A DNA stretch of 64,000 nucleotides from Diphasiastrum complanatum (GCA_029204225.1 CM055111.1:1870421-1934420); one strand, 5' to 3'. Counted from the stretch's first letter, positions 21,412-34,003 are shown. The notes: generated by a model not told the origin, from the sequence alone. Made by a program: numbers and translations.

Positions 21412-22504
21412 GGCAACGTCTAATTTAAGTCTTTGATGGTCATGTGAATGCGAGTCATCATCCTACAAAAAGAAGTGTAACAATGGTCAAGAACAATAAA
21501 AAATTTCTTTTATTCATGAGGATTGCCAAAAACATATAAGGTAAATGTCTAATAATGAGCAAAATTATAAACATAAAATGTAGTGAGAGATACATAAACT
21601 CACTATTGAACCAACTTCGGGCACAAACAATGACTCCCTCTCAATCTGTTTGTACATGCAAATATGTAATATGATAATATATCACTCTCGACGTAATGCA
21701 TATTTTCGTATACATGGGCATGCTATTCTCTGGTTCAGCTAGGCCTCTGATCCAATCTGTGATGGTCCAACCTCATCTGAAGAAGAAGAATATGAACTTG
21801 TCATTTGCATCGGTCCACCTTGCCAAATCTAAAATAATAGATCATAAAAAAAATTAGAGAGCAACAAATGATTGCCAAATTGAATAAACACATATTACTA
21901 CAAAGGTCGCATGTTTCACTTCATTCTCAAATCATTGCCTAATTAAATGGATACATATGGATAAGATCATATATAATGCCAACTTGTACCTTCAACCCTA
22001 AAACCTATTACTTATTTTGACTAAGGCTGAGGACAAGATCCCGTTCTCACCTAAAGATCTAGAAGCAAATTTGAAGTATTTTATCATGAACCATGATTCT
22101 TGATGAAGGCTTCTAGATAATTGGATGAGTGGGGCTCCTGTGCCCTCAATCATGATGAGTATACACTCTTTTTGGTCTCACATGGCCCTTCGTGCCCTAA
22201 ATATATGACCTTGATGACCCTGCAGCTTATCATGTGGCTTGTATGGTCTTGCACTTGTTCAAGTGACCAAAAAGGGCTTTCAAGTCCACCCAGGCCCCTT
22301 GAAACACAAAAACCTAATCCAATTTTGGTGGAGATAGTATGACAAGTATTTGCAAGAAAGAAGTTAACTCTCTTTCATGCAGTATAGACTAGACTCTAAA
22401 AGGTGGACCAACAAATACTACTAGAATTGTCCAAATTGCATTTCCCCTCTCTATCCACGTTACTTTCTCCGATATGGTCACTTATGATTACAAAAATGTC
22501 GATT
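21412..22504. other. no supported gene
   Basis: No coding region or RNA gene seen. It may include upstream sequence of the copia relic, but no integrase motif was found. Confidence 0.4.
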
Positions 22505-23190
22505 CCATACTATGCCCTAAACCCTGAACTCTAATTCTAAACTCTAAACTCAATACTCTAAACCCTAAACTCTATATTCTAAACCCTAAATTCTAAACTC
22601 TAAACCCTAGATTATAAACCCTAACCCTAAGTCCTAAACCCTAAATCCTAAATTCTAAACCCAAAATTGTAAATCTTAATTCCTCACCCCCTAAATCCTA
22701 AACCCTAAACTTAATAACCTAAATTCTAAATCCCATGCCCTAAACTTTAAACTCTAAACCCTAAACTCTGAACTCCAAATCCCAAACGCTAAACCCTAAA
22801 TCCCAAATCCTAAACCTCAAATCCCAAATCTCAAACAATAAATTCTAAACCCTAAACCTTGAATCCTTAATCCCATATTCAATAATCTAAATCCTAAAAC
22901 CTAAAATCTAATTTCTAAACTCTAAACTCAATACCCTAAACCCTATGTCCTAAACTTCAAGTCCTAAACACTAAACCCAAACCCAATCTCCCAAACCCCA
23001 AACCCTAAACCATAATCCCCAAAGCCACTATACCCTAAATTCAAAACCCGATGCCCTAAACTTCAAACCCTAAATCCCAAACTATAACCCCTAATCCCTG
23101 TGTCTCAAAATCGAAACCCCAGCCTCCCAAACCATGTACCCAAACCCAGACCCTATACTCCAAATCCCAAACACCCTGAATCCCAAACTG
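22505..23190. repeat. second degenerate telomere-type array
   Basis: About 690 bp of mutated CCCTAAA units, mostly AAACCCTAAA, TAAACTCTAAA and AAATCCCAAA forms, in the same orientation as the array at 3345-5110. It is more diverged toward its right end. Confidence 0.9.
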
Positions 23191-24146
23191 AAATTTAAAA
23201 AATCGCAAATGGCAAGAGACATTCAGTTTTGACTGTTATGGTAATATGATATTACCTTTTAAAATAATATTTTAAACAATCCGTACATGTTTATACCCAG
23301 GTTGATAACCGATTGGTATCGCCCTTGAGATACTGGCCCGGTACAACTCTTTCACTTTCTTTTATTGATATCGAAATGATATTAAAAATTTTAAATGACT
23401 ACAATACCATGACCCCGTTGATATCAAAAATTTAGATGCCTATCCCACATTGCTTTGTACAGGAGACGATATGCGAGGAACCTGAATGTATTGAAACAAT
23501 CAAACAATTTTGAAATTACTACTTTGTATGTCAGTTTTCAAATTTCCAAAGTCAAAAATTAATTTTGGGACATATTTGTGACCTCGTAATAAACCTCCCA
23601 AATTTAAAAATTTTAAAATTACTATTTTGGTAAAAAAATACTTTTAGGACATTTTTAAGACCTCGGAATAATCCTCCCAAATCTAACAATTTCTAGCATG
23701 CTTATACCAAGGGTAGTTTCAACATTGTTATAAGTACTCACAAATTTCGAAATCTCTTACTCTTTTTGTGACTTTTTCGTGTGATGGAAGTGGAGGAAAT
23801 GATCTAGGGTAGGAGCGTATACCTGCCATCACTATTTCTTTTGTCTCCTTGCTTGTTTTCTTCTTGATTTCTCTTCTTGCTTGCTCTTCTTTTTAATGCT
23901 CTCCTCTCTCTTGCTCTTGCTCCTTTTCTTGATCTTGCTCCTTTTCTTCTTCCTCTTGCTCTTGCTCATCCTCTTCTTGTTGCAATCAAATAATGAGGAG
24001 TAGTGCTTTCATAACCACTATCTCTCTATTTTTGTTTGTTTTCATTAATCCATGTTGTTCTTTCAATATGGATATAATTAACTTTCGTAGATGATTGGTC
24101 ATTGTTAACTCAAAATTAAATGCCAAAACATCTACATCTTGTAAAT
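23191..24146. other. no gene; pyrimidine-rich tract
   Basis: Mostly AT-rich sequence with GATATC-like phrases. From about 23836 to 23985 the plus strand is a pyrimidine-rich, quasi-repetitive tract of TTGCTC and CTTTTCTT words. No gene recognised. Confidence 0.5.
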
Positions 24147-24434
24147 TCAAATCATTGACTTTTGGTTAATTTTTCTCTTGTCCTTCGGGTCTACTTGCAA
24201 CATTTCAAATTCGTACATTCTCAAAAAAATTGATGTTGAAGTGGTGTGCAACCAATGAACACGTAATACTTTTGTCCGATTACTATATTGATTGAACTCA
24301 AGAACTTTGGCAATCCAAAATGGATGTTCTTCTCTCTTTTTTGAAGCTAAAAGTGCAACAAGACTTCCAATTTTAATTTCATTCAAATCATCACACCACT
24401 TTATTTTTGCAGTTTTTGCAATTCCTATTGTCAC
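24147..24434 (-). pseudogene. BAH-like domain fragment
   Basis: A 95-codon minus-strand frame reads KIGSLVALLASKKREEHPFW, then IAKVLEFNQ and LRVHWLHTTS. The pattern 'G..V.L.......FW.AKVLE......V.VHW' resembles the N-terminal module of gene D (NSWVLLHP...YWKAKILEF...VLVQHVYM). It may be the remnant of a second copy of the same element type or of another plant transposon protein carrying this module. No partner genes are evident nearby, and no splice sites could be assigned. Confidence 0.4.
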
Positions 24435-24870
24435 ATATCACACTTTTTCAATTTACAAAAAATTATTTGTGAAACACTCCATATTAGTTGTGAATTATCA
24501 AAGTGCTTTTATGTTTAAATTTTGAATTATATTTCTATCTCAATGTTTAATATAAGTATTTAAATTCATTAGTTTTTAGTTTATTTTTTATTTTTTAGTT
24601 TTTAATTTATGAATTTTTTTTTTAAATCTTTAGAAAAAATCAAATTTCTAATATTTATTTTTTTATGATTTTACGATTTTTGAATATTTTATTATTTTAA
24701 TATTTATAATTTTTTGATTTTTTTGATCTTTTAGTTTCAACTTTCTAAATTTTAATTTTTTTGATTTTTTTAATTTTTTTTATTTTTTAACTCTTGATTT
24801 TTTAATTTTCAAAATTTTAATTTCTTAAAATTTCAAGAATTTCAGATTTTTTTAGTTTCTAAAACTTTCA
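24435..24870. other. AT-rich low-complexity stretch
   Basis: Long runs of TTTTT, ATTTTT and GATTTTT words; no coding potential. The composition is unlike the flanks. Confidence 0.7.
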
Positions 24871-24884
24871 CATAATTTTTCTTG

Positions 24885-26100
24885 CTATGTTGCAAGAGAA
24901 ACTTTTGTTATGCTGAGCATAGCAAAGGAATAGATGTGGAAGTTTCTTTTGCTGTGTTGAGCATAGCAATAGTTTCTCTTGCTATGCTTAGCACAGGAAT
25001 GACCATGGGCCTTCATCACCTTTGTTGTCAACTTTGTCAACAAAGCGTAACTATGTTTAACATTTTCGTGCTAAGCACAGAAATGTTGAACATAGGACCA
25101 CTTTGTCGATGAAGTTGTCAACAAAATGTAAGCTGTAAGATAATAAAATGTACCACTAAGGAGCATCAAAGGCATCAATTTTTTGAAAGTGTCAAACCAC
25201 TTGGGAAGATTTTAAAATGTAGAGCGCCAAAGGAGGAGATCAAGCAAAAGAGACACAAACAAACATTTTCATACAACACCAGATACGTTGAAGGTTATTC
25301 ATATAGCACAACAAATTTGATATCAGAAAAATGAACTAGAAGTTGTTATGGATGAATCGAACAAGATGTAAAACTTATTGACTGCTATTGCTCATAATTA
25401 TGGTTGCACGTTGCAGCCGACAACAATTACAGAGGTAAGTAGAAATGTAGCAGCACACTATGAAGTCATCATAGGATTTGAAAGCTAGCGGCTGTAAATT
25501 TGATTGTGGAAGGCGCAAATTTTAGTTTGGAAGGCTGAGAAAAAAAACCCTAGAAATTTGTGGATTGTGAAAGGCTAAGAAAGAAAATCCTAGATGCGAA
25601 TAGTGGTAGAGATTGCAGCATCTGCATCTTTTGATCCTCGTAGTCAGAGCGATTACTATAATGAATGCAGTCTCCAGTTCCTCTATGCCTTGGGCGCGAT
25701 CGTTGCAGCAAACACACGGAAAACAAGCAACGAGCTCGTGAGAGAAGCATAGCAAAAAGTATTCACATATGCTCAACATAGGTGAATATTTTTATTTGCA
25801 TAGAATCTTTAAGTTACATAGCAAAAAGATTCTTCATAAACTAAAAGATTCTCCTATGTCAAACAAAAAAAGCATCAGACATGTGTAGTTGATTCATCCC
25901 ATCCGTCGCTTTGCAAGAGAGAAACATAACTTTTTGCTATGTTGAGCATAGTAAAAATTTTCAAAAGTTTTTTACCTACAACATAGGTGAGTCTTTTTTT
26001 TTACAAAGAATTTTTGAATTACATAACAAAAAGATTCTTCTATGCCGAGCATAGCAAAAAAAAAAATTGCTATGCTCGGCATGGCAAACTTTTTTGCAAA
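24885..26100. repeat. dispersed TTGCTATGxxGAGCATAGCAA inverted motif
   Basis: The motif 'TTGCTATG(T/C)(T)GAGCATAGCAA' or its halves recur at about 24885-24930, 24948-24972, 24978-24998, 25738-25780, 25926-25952 and 26040-26082. Between them there is no supported gene. The motif is itself an inverted repeat, so each copy can form a short hairpin. Confidence 0.6.
26042..26082. repeat. perfect 16-bp hairpin
   Basis: Left arm 26042-26057 (ATGCCGAGCATAGCAA) and right arm 26067-26082 are exact reverse complements separated by nine A bases. It is the best copy of the dispersed motif in this region. Confidence 0.9.
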
Positions 26101-27670
26101 CTCAAGTATCCAGGCATAGGGATCAAGACTCGCCCTTGGATAGACAAATTGTAGAAATGGAATTTGGCATAGTTTCTCAAAAATCGATGTTATTTTTTAT
26201 AGAAGCATGTAGACCTTTTTATGAGTAATAGTCTTTAAAAAAATGACAGGCTTACGCTTTAAAGAATGCAGGTTTTTTAGAATAACTCTAAAGAGATTTC
26301 TCGAGCATTGAATAGGCCCCTTCAAGAGCATAATTACATGATGTAAAGACTATTATTTAGGGCTTCAAACATAAATTAGGTCAAATTGTGAAGCTCTTAA
26401 CAACAAGTTATACTTAACGAGCTTGTTCCAACAAGGATAAGCATGATTAGGTGTGGGCTCCGTTTAGGTCATTTTTTAAGTTTTTCTCTAAGATGTGGGC
26501 CTAAGTATTGTTGTTGGAGTTTTTTATGGGGTTGTTGTTCTTGGGACTATATTCAAAGCTGAAAATCTCATCCATATCAACTCAAATCAAAGTCGAATAA
26601 TAAATAATTGTGAAAAATTGTCAAAATCTATCTTGGATATTTTTTGTGTTTCTAGTTTGTGAGAAAATTTCACATGTGTGGAGTATGTTCCCACATGTGT
26701 AAAATAGTTAGAAATAGTTTATAATGTTGACTTTAAGGATATCATAAAGATTGCTAGTCAAGCATCTTGGTGTCACTAGGTGATAGGGCCAATTTTGGCT
26801 TTAGAGGTCAAATGGTCAAGTACACATGTTTTGTCATGATTAGGCCAAAATTCAATTGTGATGTAACTCAAGCTAGTTAGGTTGCTTGCACATGTCAAGT
26901 TTAGGTTTGATGAGTGATGCACCCTACGTGGTGGCAAAAGTGAGGGGTGTTGCATCACACATCCAATAGGGTTGGATAGGCTATGTTTAAGGGGTCCAAT
27001 AAGAATCAAGCATGGATCTCCATGGGTTTCTATATGTACTTTCATTCCCTTGATTAATGTATGAGAGATCTATGAGTTTTTTAAGGTCATATAGATCTGT
27101 GGTAAAGATCAAGCCTCCAAAAATAGTTGTGGGTCGTTGGATCTAAGGCAGCCATTGGATTTCTTTAAGTCCATAGTGAACTTCAAAAGAAGGGGCTTGA
27201 AGTGCAAAGTGCATTGCAACTTCATCAAAAAATTTCAAACTGAAGTAAACGTTGGGTACCAAGTTTATGAAAGGTGAAGTTTTTTCACTCTAAAGAAACA
27301 GTTCAAAAACTAGAAAACTCCCTATTTTTGGGTCCTTTATCCGTTTTGACCCAAACGAAAGGCTATAACCTCCAAACGAAGGCACCCGGACTGTATCTAC
27401 AAGTACGGTACCGCAAAACTAATTGATTGCAGCGGAGAAAGTGTTCGAAATGTGCCAAAAGTGATTTCACCATTCCATTGGGCACGTAGTTGGGAGTTGG
27501 TGACAAGGAGCATTTCGGAAGGCGACGCCAATTTGGCTTTCAATTTGGCGAAAAAGTAGTGGGTGGCCTGGTAAGAAAAAAATAGCAGGTCATTATTTTC
27601 AACTTCTGACATCACAGTTGGCTCAACATACAGTTTATAGCTTACGGTTGAAGTTTCAAGCAGTTTTGAG
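26101..27670. other. no gene; probable retroelement leader
   Basis: No supported coding region. The part next to 27671 is likely the leader of the copia element, but I found no primer-binding site or LTR end, so the 5' half of that element may be missing. Confidence 0.35.
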
Positions 27671-28542
27671 ATGGCAAACATGGGAGAGTCCATTTTGGAT
27701 GGGATTTCTAACTATGCAGTGTGGAAGTTCAAAATGAAAAACATACTGATGGAGAAGGACGTGTGGGATGTCGTCACAGGTGATGAGAGAAGACCTCCAA
27801 ATGAAGCGGACATCAAAGTGTTCGATAAGAAGGTGAGGAAAGCTTTGACCTTCATCAAATTGTTAGTGAAGGATCACATCATTACCCACATTTGTGATGC
27901 TATTACACCCAGACAGGCATGGGATGTGCTAAAGGAGCAATTCGAGACATCAAATCCATCAAGAATCATATTTCTGAAGTCAAAACTGAATAGTGCCCAC
28001 ATGGAACAAGGAGAGCATATTCAGACGTACATGACCAGAATCAAGACAATGAGAGATGAACTACATTCTATTGGTGAGTGCATACGTGATGTGGAGCTGG
28101 TGCACAATGCATTGTGTGGCATTGCAGCTATCATATGTTTGTGAGCAGAATAGCATCAAGAGAAAGATTGCCAACCTTTGACGAGCTCATAGGAATCTTG
28201 ATGCAGGAAGAGCAATGGCGAGAAATGGTGAAAGCTAGACGTCAAAACACTGATGGTCAGGCACTTGTGACACGCCAAAAACAAGGCAAGGACAAGGGCA
28301 AGACGAAGTCTAAACAACAATTCACCAAGACTCAGGAGGATGGGGGATCTTTCAACAAGACCAAGAAGAAGGGAAAATGCTTCCATTGCGGCAAAAAGGG
28401 CCATTGGAAGAGCGAATGTCAAGATTTCTTAGTGGAATCAGACAAGGGAAAACCAAATCAAGTAGGTAACCTTGTCGATGAAGGTGAAATTGAAGACTCT
28501 AGTATCTTCATATCAGCATTGTCATCTAATCAAGATGATTAA
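27671..28542 (+). pseudogene. copia gag with zinc knuckle
   Basis: The frame opens MANMGESILDGISNYAVWKF, typical of copia gag (a W in the 'NY..WK.KM' motif), and runs through the retrotran_gag-like helices to a frame break near 28138. The continuing frame (FVSRIASRERLPTF...) carries a CCHC zinc knuckle CFHCGKKGHWKSEC (28378-28419), which binds RNA, and ends at 28540-28542. Only one frameshift separates the two parts, so the gag is fairly well preserved. A stop after SSNQDD leads into the protease frame without a gap. Confidence 0.8.
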
Positions 28543-29450
28543 GCATGGTACATTGACTCGGGAGCCACAAGACATATGACAGGTAACAAGTATTGGTTTA
28601 GTAGCTTGAAAGTGTTGGATAATGGAACGTCCGTTTCACAAGCAAATGGTGATGTGTGCAAGATCAAGGGAATAGGCACCGTTTCAATCCAACTACCTGA
28701 TGACAAAAGCAAGATGATCAGGGAGGTACTTTACGTACCAGGTTTGAGAAAAACTTTACTTTTTGTTGGCGTCAAGCAACGTTAAGATAAATTCAATACA
28801 GGTTAAAGCCTTCTATTTCATGACCTTTATTGATGATATGTCATGTAAGATGTGGATTTACTTCTTGAAGAAGAAATCGGATGCGTTTGACACTTTCAAG
28901 ATCTTCAAAGCATTGGTCAAAAATCAGACAGGTAAGAAGATCAAAGTTCTAAGATCAGATAGTAGAGGTGAGTTCAAGTCTAACGACTTTAATGATCTTT
29001 GTGATCAATGTGGGATCAAAAGACAATTTACGCAAGCTCATACTCCTGCTCTCAATGGTGTAGTTGAGCGCAAGAATCATGCGATTGTGAAAAGTGCCAG
29101 ATCTATGCTAGCTGAGATGAAACTACCAAAAGATTTTTGGTCAGAAGCATGCAATACGACAGTCTATCTTCAAAATGGAAGTCCCACCATTGCCATACCA
29201 AAGATAACACTTGAGGAGGCATTCACGAAGAAGAAGCCAAAGGTAAATCATTTGCGAATCTCTGGATGTAAAGCCTTTGTACACATTCCTAAGGAAGAGA
29301 GATGTAAGCTTGATGTGAAAGCTATCAAGTGTATATTCCTAGGATATGATGATTGTGTGAAGGGCTATAGATGTTTTGATCTAGTGGAGAACAAAATACA
29401 TGTCAGCCATGATGTTATCTTTGATGAATCTAAGATGTATGAAGACGAGG
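28543..29450 (+). pseudogene. copia protease remnant fused to integrase core by deletion
   Basis: At 28549 the frame reads WYIDSGATRHMTGN, the aspartic protease active site (DSG). It runs to LYVPGLRKTLLFVGVKQR at 28785. The next frame enters FYFMTFIDDMSCKMWIYFLK, the early part of the integrase core. The segment normally between them (protease end, GAG-pre-integrase HHCC zinc region and integrase start with its first catalytic Asp) is gone. The rest of the core is present: LRSDSRGEF (second Asp), HTPALNGVVERKNHAI (Glu), LPKDFWSEA and FLGYDDCVKGYRCFD. Confidence 0.8.
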
Positions 29451-29799
29451 ATGCAAAGAAGATGGACACATCCAATGGAAAAGATGGTACAATGAGGATA
29501 CCTCCTGATGATGATCCATTTCTTGACTTTCCTAGTGATGGACACGAGGATACACCTCAAGATACTGCTACTCAACCTCAAGAGACAGGTTGGAGAGGTA
29601 GAGATAAACCTTTTGGTGCAAGAAGGATTGAAGTTGCAGGTGATAAATGCAAGGAGAAAGATGTACCGTGGGATACATTTTCACCACGAAGCAGATCACC
29701 TGACATGAAGCACTTTAAGTGGTTTGAGAGATTGATGGAGGGCCGCGACATGGATGACTTTTCAGGATCATCTAGCCAAGGAGAGCTACAAAAATCAAC

Positions 29800-30648
29800 A
29801 AGAGAGAAGACACAACCTGAAAGGTATGAAGCAAATTACGCTCTCTTATCTAGCATTATTCAAAGCAAAGAACCTTCGACTAATGTTGAAGCAAAGGATG
29901 ATGACATTTGGGTCAAGGCCATGGGAGAGGAGATGGAGTCAATTGCTAAGCATAGCACATGGGACTTAGTGGAACCATCAGTTGGCAAGAAACCCATTGG
30001 TTGTAAATGTGTGTACAAGACTAAGTACCATGCAGATGGAAGTATATCAAAGCACAAAGCAAGATTGGTGATCAAAGAGCATGCACAAAGTAAAGGCATT
30101 GACTATGAGGAGACCTTTTACGTCTACTTGTTGCTTTAGCTTCACATTTTGGTTGGCCTTTGCATCAGATGGATGTGAAATCTGTTTTTCAAAATGGTGA
30201 GTTAGAAGAAGAGGTGTTCATGGATCAATCTGAAGGCTTTATAACGAAAGGACAGGAGAATAAAGTATGTCGCTTGAAGAAAGTACTTTATGGTCTCAAA
30301 CAAGCACCACGTGCGTTGTACAACAGGACTGATGCCTACTTTCATTCTAAGGGAATGGTGAGAACACATTCTAATCCGAATCTTTATGTCTTATGCTTTG
30401 ATGGTATGTTTGCTTTGATTGCTCTTTATGTTGATGACTTGATTATCACGAGAAATAATCAAGAAATGATAGACATGATCAAGAAAGACCTCATGGAACA
30501 ATTCGAGATGATAGATCTCAGTCTAATGCATTATTTCCTTGGAGTGGAGGTGTGGCAAAAAGGACACGAAGTGGGTCTAACACAGGTGAAGTATGTCAGA
30601 AAGTTGCTACACAGGTTCAGGTTGCAGGATTGCAAGCCAATGAATTAG
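29800..30648 (+). pseudogene. copia reverse transcriptase, 3'-truncated
   Basis: The linker STREKTQPERYEANYALLSS is followed by the RT start WVKAMGEEMESI, CVYKTKYHADGSISKHKARL and GIDYEETF, then a frame change near 30130. The palm has QMDVKSVFQNGEL (catalytic Asp), KKVLYGLKQAPRALY and LYVDDLI (30428-30448, intact YVDD), then LMHYFLGVEV. It ends at 30648, before RNase H. Lesions are few apart from the frame shift and truncation. Confidence 0.85.
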
Positions 30649-31229
30649 CAAAATCCAAAGAAAACGTGAGAGATGGAAAAGGAAAGAAAAAGAGCAAGGA
30701 CATTCATCAATCCATTTCTGAAGAGAACCAATTTGCTTTATTGAAATGAGAAAATGAACATGAGGAGCAACTCGAGTTGGTCCCTTCTTATAGTAGAGAG
30801 GAGGACCCTGGCCTCTGAATCCTATTGGTCCAGTCTTGCCTCTCTTTTTATTCAAATTTAAAAAATTGTGGGAACCATCAAAATTGGAGGGAAACCCAAC
30901 TTTATTCACTAACTTGACATTTAGGCCCTGCAACATTAAAAGTCCCGCAAAAAGGCTTAAAGTTCTTTTATTGACTTTTAACTAATCAATCAAATAACTA
31001 TGTGATCATCAGGTTGGACTTACACACGCAGGGTGCCAAATCCCTCTCACTTATTAACTAGGGTTAAGGGTGCCTTGGGATCCGCAAACCCTCCAATGGT
31101 ATCCCCCACCAAAATTGGTGGTGGTCCCACGACACCTGCAATATGCAGTTATTGGAGACTTTTATTGGCTTTGCGCCGAACCTTGATTAAATGGTACTGC
31201 ACCTTCTCCATAAAGTCGAGGCATGCAGT
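30649..31229. other. no supported gene
   Basis: Junction between the plus-strand copia remnant and the minus-strand coiled-coil/gypsy region. No LTR ends or polypurine tract could be assigned with confidence. Confidence 0.4.
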
Positions 31230-31230
31230 A

Positions 31231-33295
31231 TTAAAATCCAAATTGTGTGGCAAAAAACAACGGTGGGCTCCGGTAATCCACTTGGAGGTTGTCCATGATG
31301 TGAAGTGTGATTCCTAGGCCCATCATTTCCGCACAAAAATATAAACGAGCAACCGACAGCTGATCTTTGATTTGCTCTGAGGCCATTGGGTTATTTGGAT
31401 CGAATGCCAGAGGAGGGAGACAATCATCCCATCTGGTTGCCATTGACGCCAACAGAGTTAGACATTGTCGATTGTCGCACCGTTGGATCTGGAGAGTGGA
31501 CATATTCTCTCTGATAGGCTCGTAAAACACGGTGGAAATCCATTGAGATTGTCCAACTGTAGGGCTGATGGATGATTGGCCAATTGGGCGTATGGATGGT
31601 GATCTTGTCCATAGCCAACCCCAAATCTTTCAATTTATTTCTTCCCGGCATTGGCACGTAATAGGGATCTACCCGCAATTGGCGAGGACTGACGACGTAA
31701 CTCCTAATTGATTTCGGAGATTTTTCAAAAATAGTGGTTCTCCATGTCGGCTGCTCTCCCAATGCAGGTATTTTATCCAACTCTTTGTCGGCCTCTATCT
31801 CAGAGGTCTTAAACTTCGAAACCCATCCACCACGTAAGGACTCATGCGGATGTTGCTTTAAGAAGGTCTGGATCTAGTCCTCGACGCTGATGGGCCTTCT
31901 GAATAGAGGTGTGGTCCTTGATGAGGATGGACCTACTTGTACTGCCGGTAAGATTGGCAGTGATTCGGCGATATCTGGAGCTCCCCCCCTGGTCCATGCT
32001 TGAATCTACCCCTGTATCCATTGGTACAGCTTCTTGGCATGGAGGGGAGAATTGCAACATGACCGGTACAGGGATTTGTGGTCCGGCTTCCAACACTTGA
32101 GCGGTTGCATTTTCATAGGCAGTGATGGTCTCCTTAGCCTTTGCCAACTCGGTTGAAACTGCTCCTTTGAACCTGTCAAAGCGGCCTTGAAATCCCTAAA
32201 GGGCCACTTTGTATGTCTCCACTTTCTTGAACAAATACGCAATCTTCGTCGGTGTGACCGGATGATATGGTATTTGTGTTTGAAGATACGCATCATGTTC
32301 AAGGGTGGTCACATCCAATTCACCTTGAAGCCGCGTGCGATCTTGTTCGGCCATCTGTAAGTGACCCATCTTTTCAGCTTCAGCCTTGTCTTCATGCTGT
32401 TTGGCAATCTTTAACTCTCGATCCAGCTGGACAATTTTTTGGCTGATCAAAGTGTTTTCAGACCCCATCTCAGATATTCTCTGCTCCATTTCTTTCTTCT
32501 TATCCAGCATAGACTAGATCACTTGCGCAAGGCCTGAAACCAAATTTAGAGCATCACCAGAATCGACAGTCGTGGAGGCGGCAGCAACAGGAGGACCTGA
32601 TGGTATTGTCCTTGGTAGGCGTGGAATAGGTGCCACTAGTTCTTCTTCTTAAAAAATGTCCTCCTCTTCAAATCCCTCAGGCACTGTGGCATCGAACTGT
32701 TTCGGTGATTTCATAGCTTTGTCGACCCGAAGTGCGGCTGGGCTATCTTCCGTGTGAGGTGGCTGGCTGACATCTTCAACACCAACAGTAGATTCATGGA
32801 TATGTCCGAATCCTCTTCCAGGGGATTGGAGTTCAAAGGGTGCAGGGCTCTGGGGCATTTCAAAAATTTTGGTGGCCCCAAGGGGGTCGGAATCATCGAA
32901 CATATCCATAAAGAACTGTGTGTTTGGTGATGTGGCTTCGATGTGTGGGGGTGAGTTGGCCTGGACAATTGTGATGGGAATGTAGGCCCAATGGTCACAG
33001 ACTGTCCTTGAATGGAAGCAAAGGCGAGGGAAGCATCAGAGGCTGGGAGAATGGAAAGTTCAATGCGAACAGCAACAGGGGGTGGAAGCGCAGTTGACGA
33101 GGTATACCTAGTGCGACGTCGTGACGTGGAAGGCGATTCAGGAATAATGATCTCACTGCATGGACAACGATGACTATGAAAACTCGAGGCCTGGTGAGAT
33201 GACTCTGTCAGTGCTTCTTCATCGACCGAAAGCACGGAATCCAAGTGGAAGCCATGGATTTCATTTTCTAAGTGAGAAGCAGCTAAAAGAGACAA
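31231..33295 (-). pseudogene. unknown coiled-coil protein region, decayed
   Basis: A series of minus-strand frames reads as one broken protein: a Pro/Ser-rich acidic part (32909-32650, starting MDMFDDSDPLGATKIFEMPQ), a coiled coil (32510-32196, KKKEMEQRISEMGSE...LDRELKIAKQ), AKAKETITAYENATAQ (32147), an ordered part (31780-31424 with WRTTIFEKSPKSIRSYVV) and a last part MSTLQIQRCDNRQCLTLLAS (31530-31231). Stops and frame changes separate them. It lies downstream of the gypsy RT remnant on the same strand, where RNase H and integrase would be expected, so it may be an extra 3' ORF, a captured gene or the body of another element. I do not recognise the family. Confidence 0.45.
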
Positions 33296-33439
33296 TAAAG
33301 ACTAGCAGCGAACTACTGCTTAGTATTGGCCTTAATAGCTCGTTTGGGCTCACCAGAAAAAGTCTTGAACCAATTATATGGTTCAAGAGGGGCTTTGGCC
33401 AACTTGGTGTGGAACTCCACTATCCTATGGAGGATCTGT

Positions 33440-33992
33440 GATGTGAGCTCCAGCAAGGCGATCCAAAATGCTTTCAGTAAAAGGTTACGGAAAGTTATCC
33501 TTCCACGTCACTTTGTTCAATGCTTTGAGGTTCACACAAATCCTCAATTTTCCATTTTTCTTGAACAATGCTCGATCTCATAAATAAAATCGACGTCAAG
33601 CAATCTCTGAAGTTTTTTCTTTATCAGATCCGCTACATTAGGATTACAACGAAAGAACTTTGTAACCTTTGGAACTGCATCAGGTACTAAAGGTATGGTA
33701 TGTTCAATCATTGATGTCGAAATACCCTTCAAATCTTGATAATCCATGCAAAGCAATTTTGATACTTAATAAGTAACAAGCGGAGTGCTTGATACTGTTC
33801 ATGAGTAAGTTGTGATCCAACTTGTACAATCTTTTTCGGTTCTCCTGGCTCGGCGAGATTCATTGGCTGCGTCTTATCTAGGCCATCATAAACTTCTTTA
33901 GATTTTGGCATGTGTTCTTCAGGTTCACGATGTGCTTTAGGTAACAAGATAACCACATCATCTAGTGTATAACGTTTAAAATACTCGGGCAT
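33440..33992 (-). pseudogene. gypsy reverse transcriptase N-terminal part
   Basis: The frame MPEYFKRYTLDDVVILLPKA leads to VGSQLTHEQYQALRLLLIKYQNCFAW (before a frame break), then DLKGISTSMIEHTIPLVPDA and NPNVADLIKKKLQRLLDVDFIYEIE. A further frame has NGKLRICVNLKALNKVTWKD and TESILDRLAGAH, which are the RT fingers before the first catalytic Asp. The palm with the FLDD or YIDD motif is missing; similarity ends near 33440. Confidence 0.75.
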
Positions 33993-34003
33993 ATCATGCT
34001 GGA

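Larger units (their letters stand above)
27671..30648 (+). mobile_element. truncated Ty1/copia element
   Basis: Gag, protease, integrase and RT pieces occur in copia order on the plus strand, but neither LTR nor RNase H is present. The element stops at the segment CKPMN after the RT palm, with a stop at 30646-30648. An internal deletion removed the region between protease and integrase. It cannot be autonomous. Confidence 0.85.
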
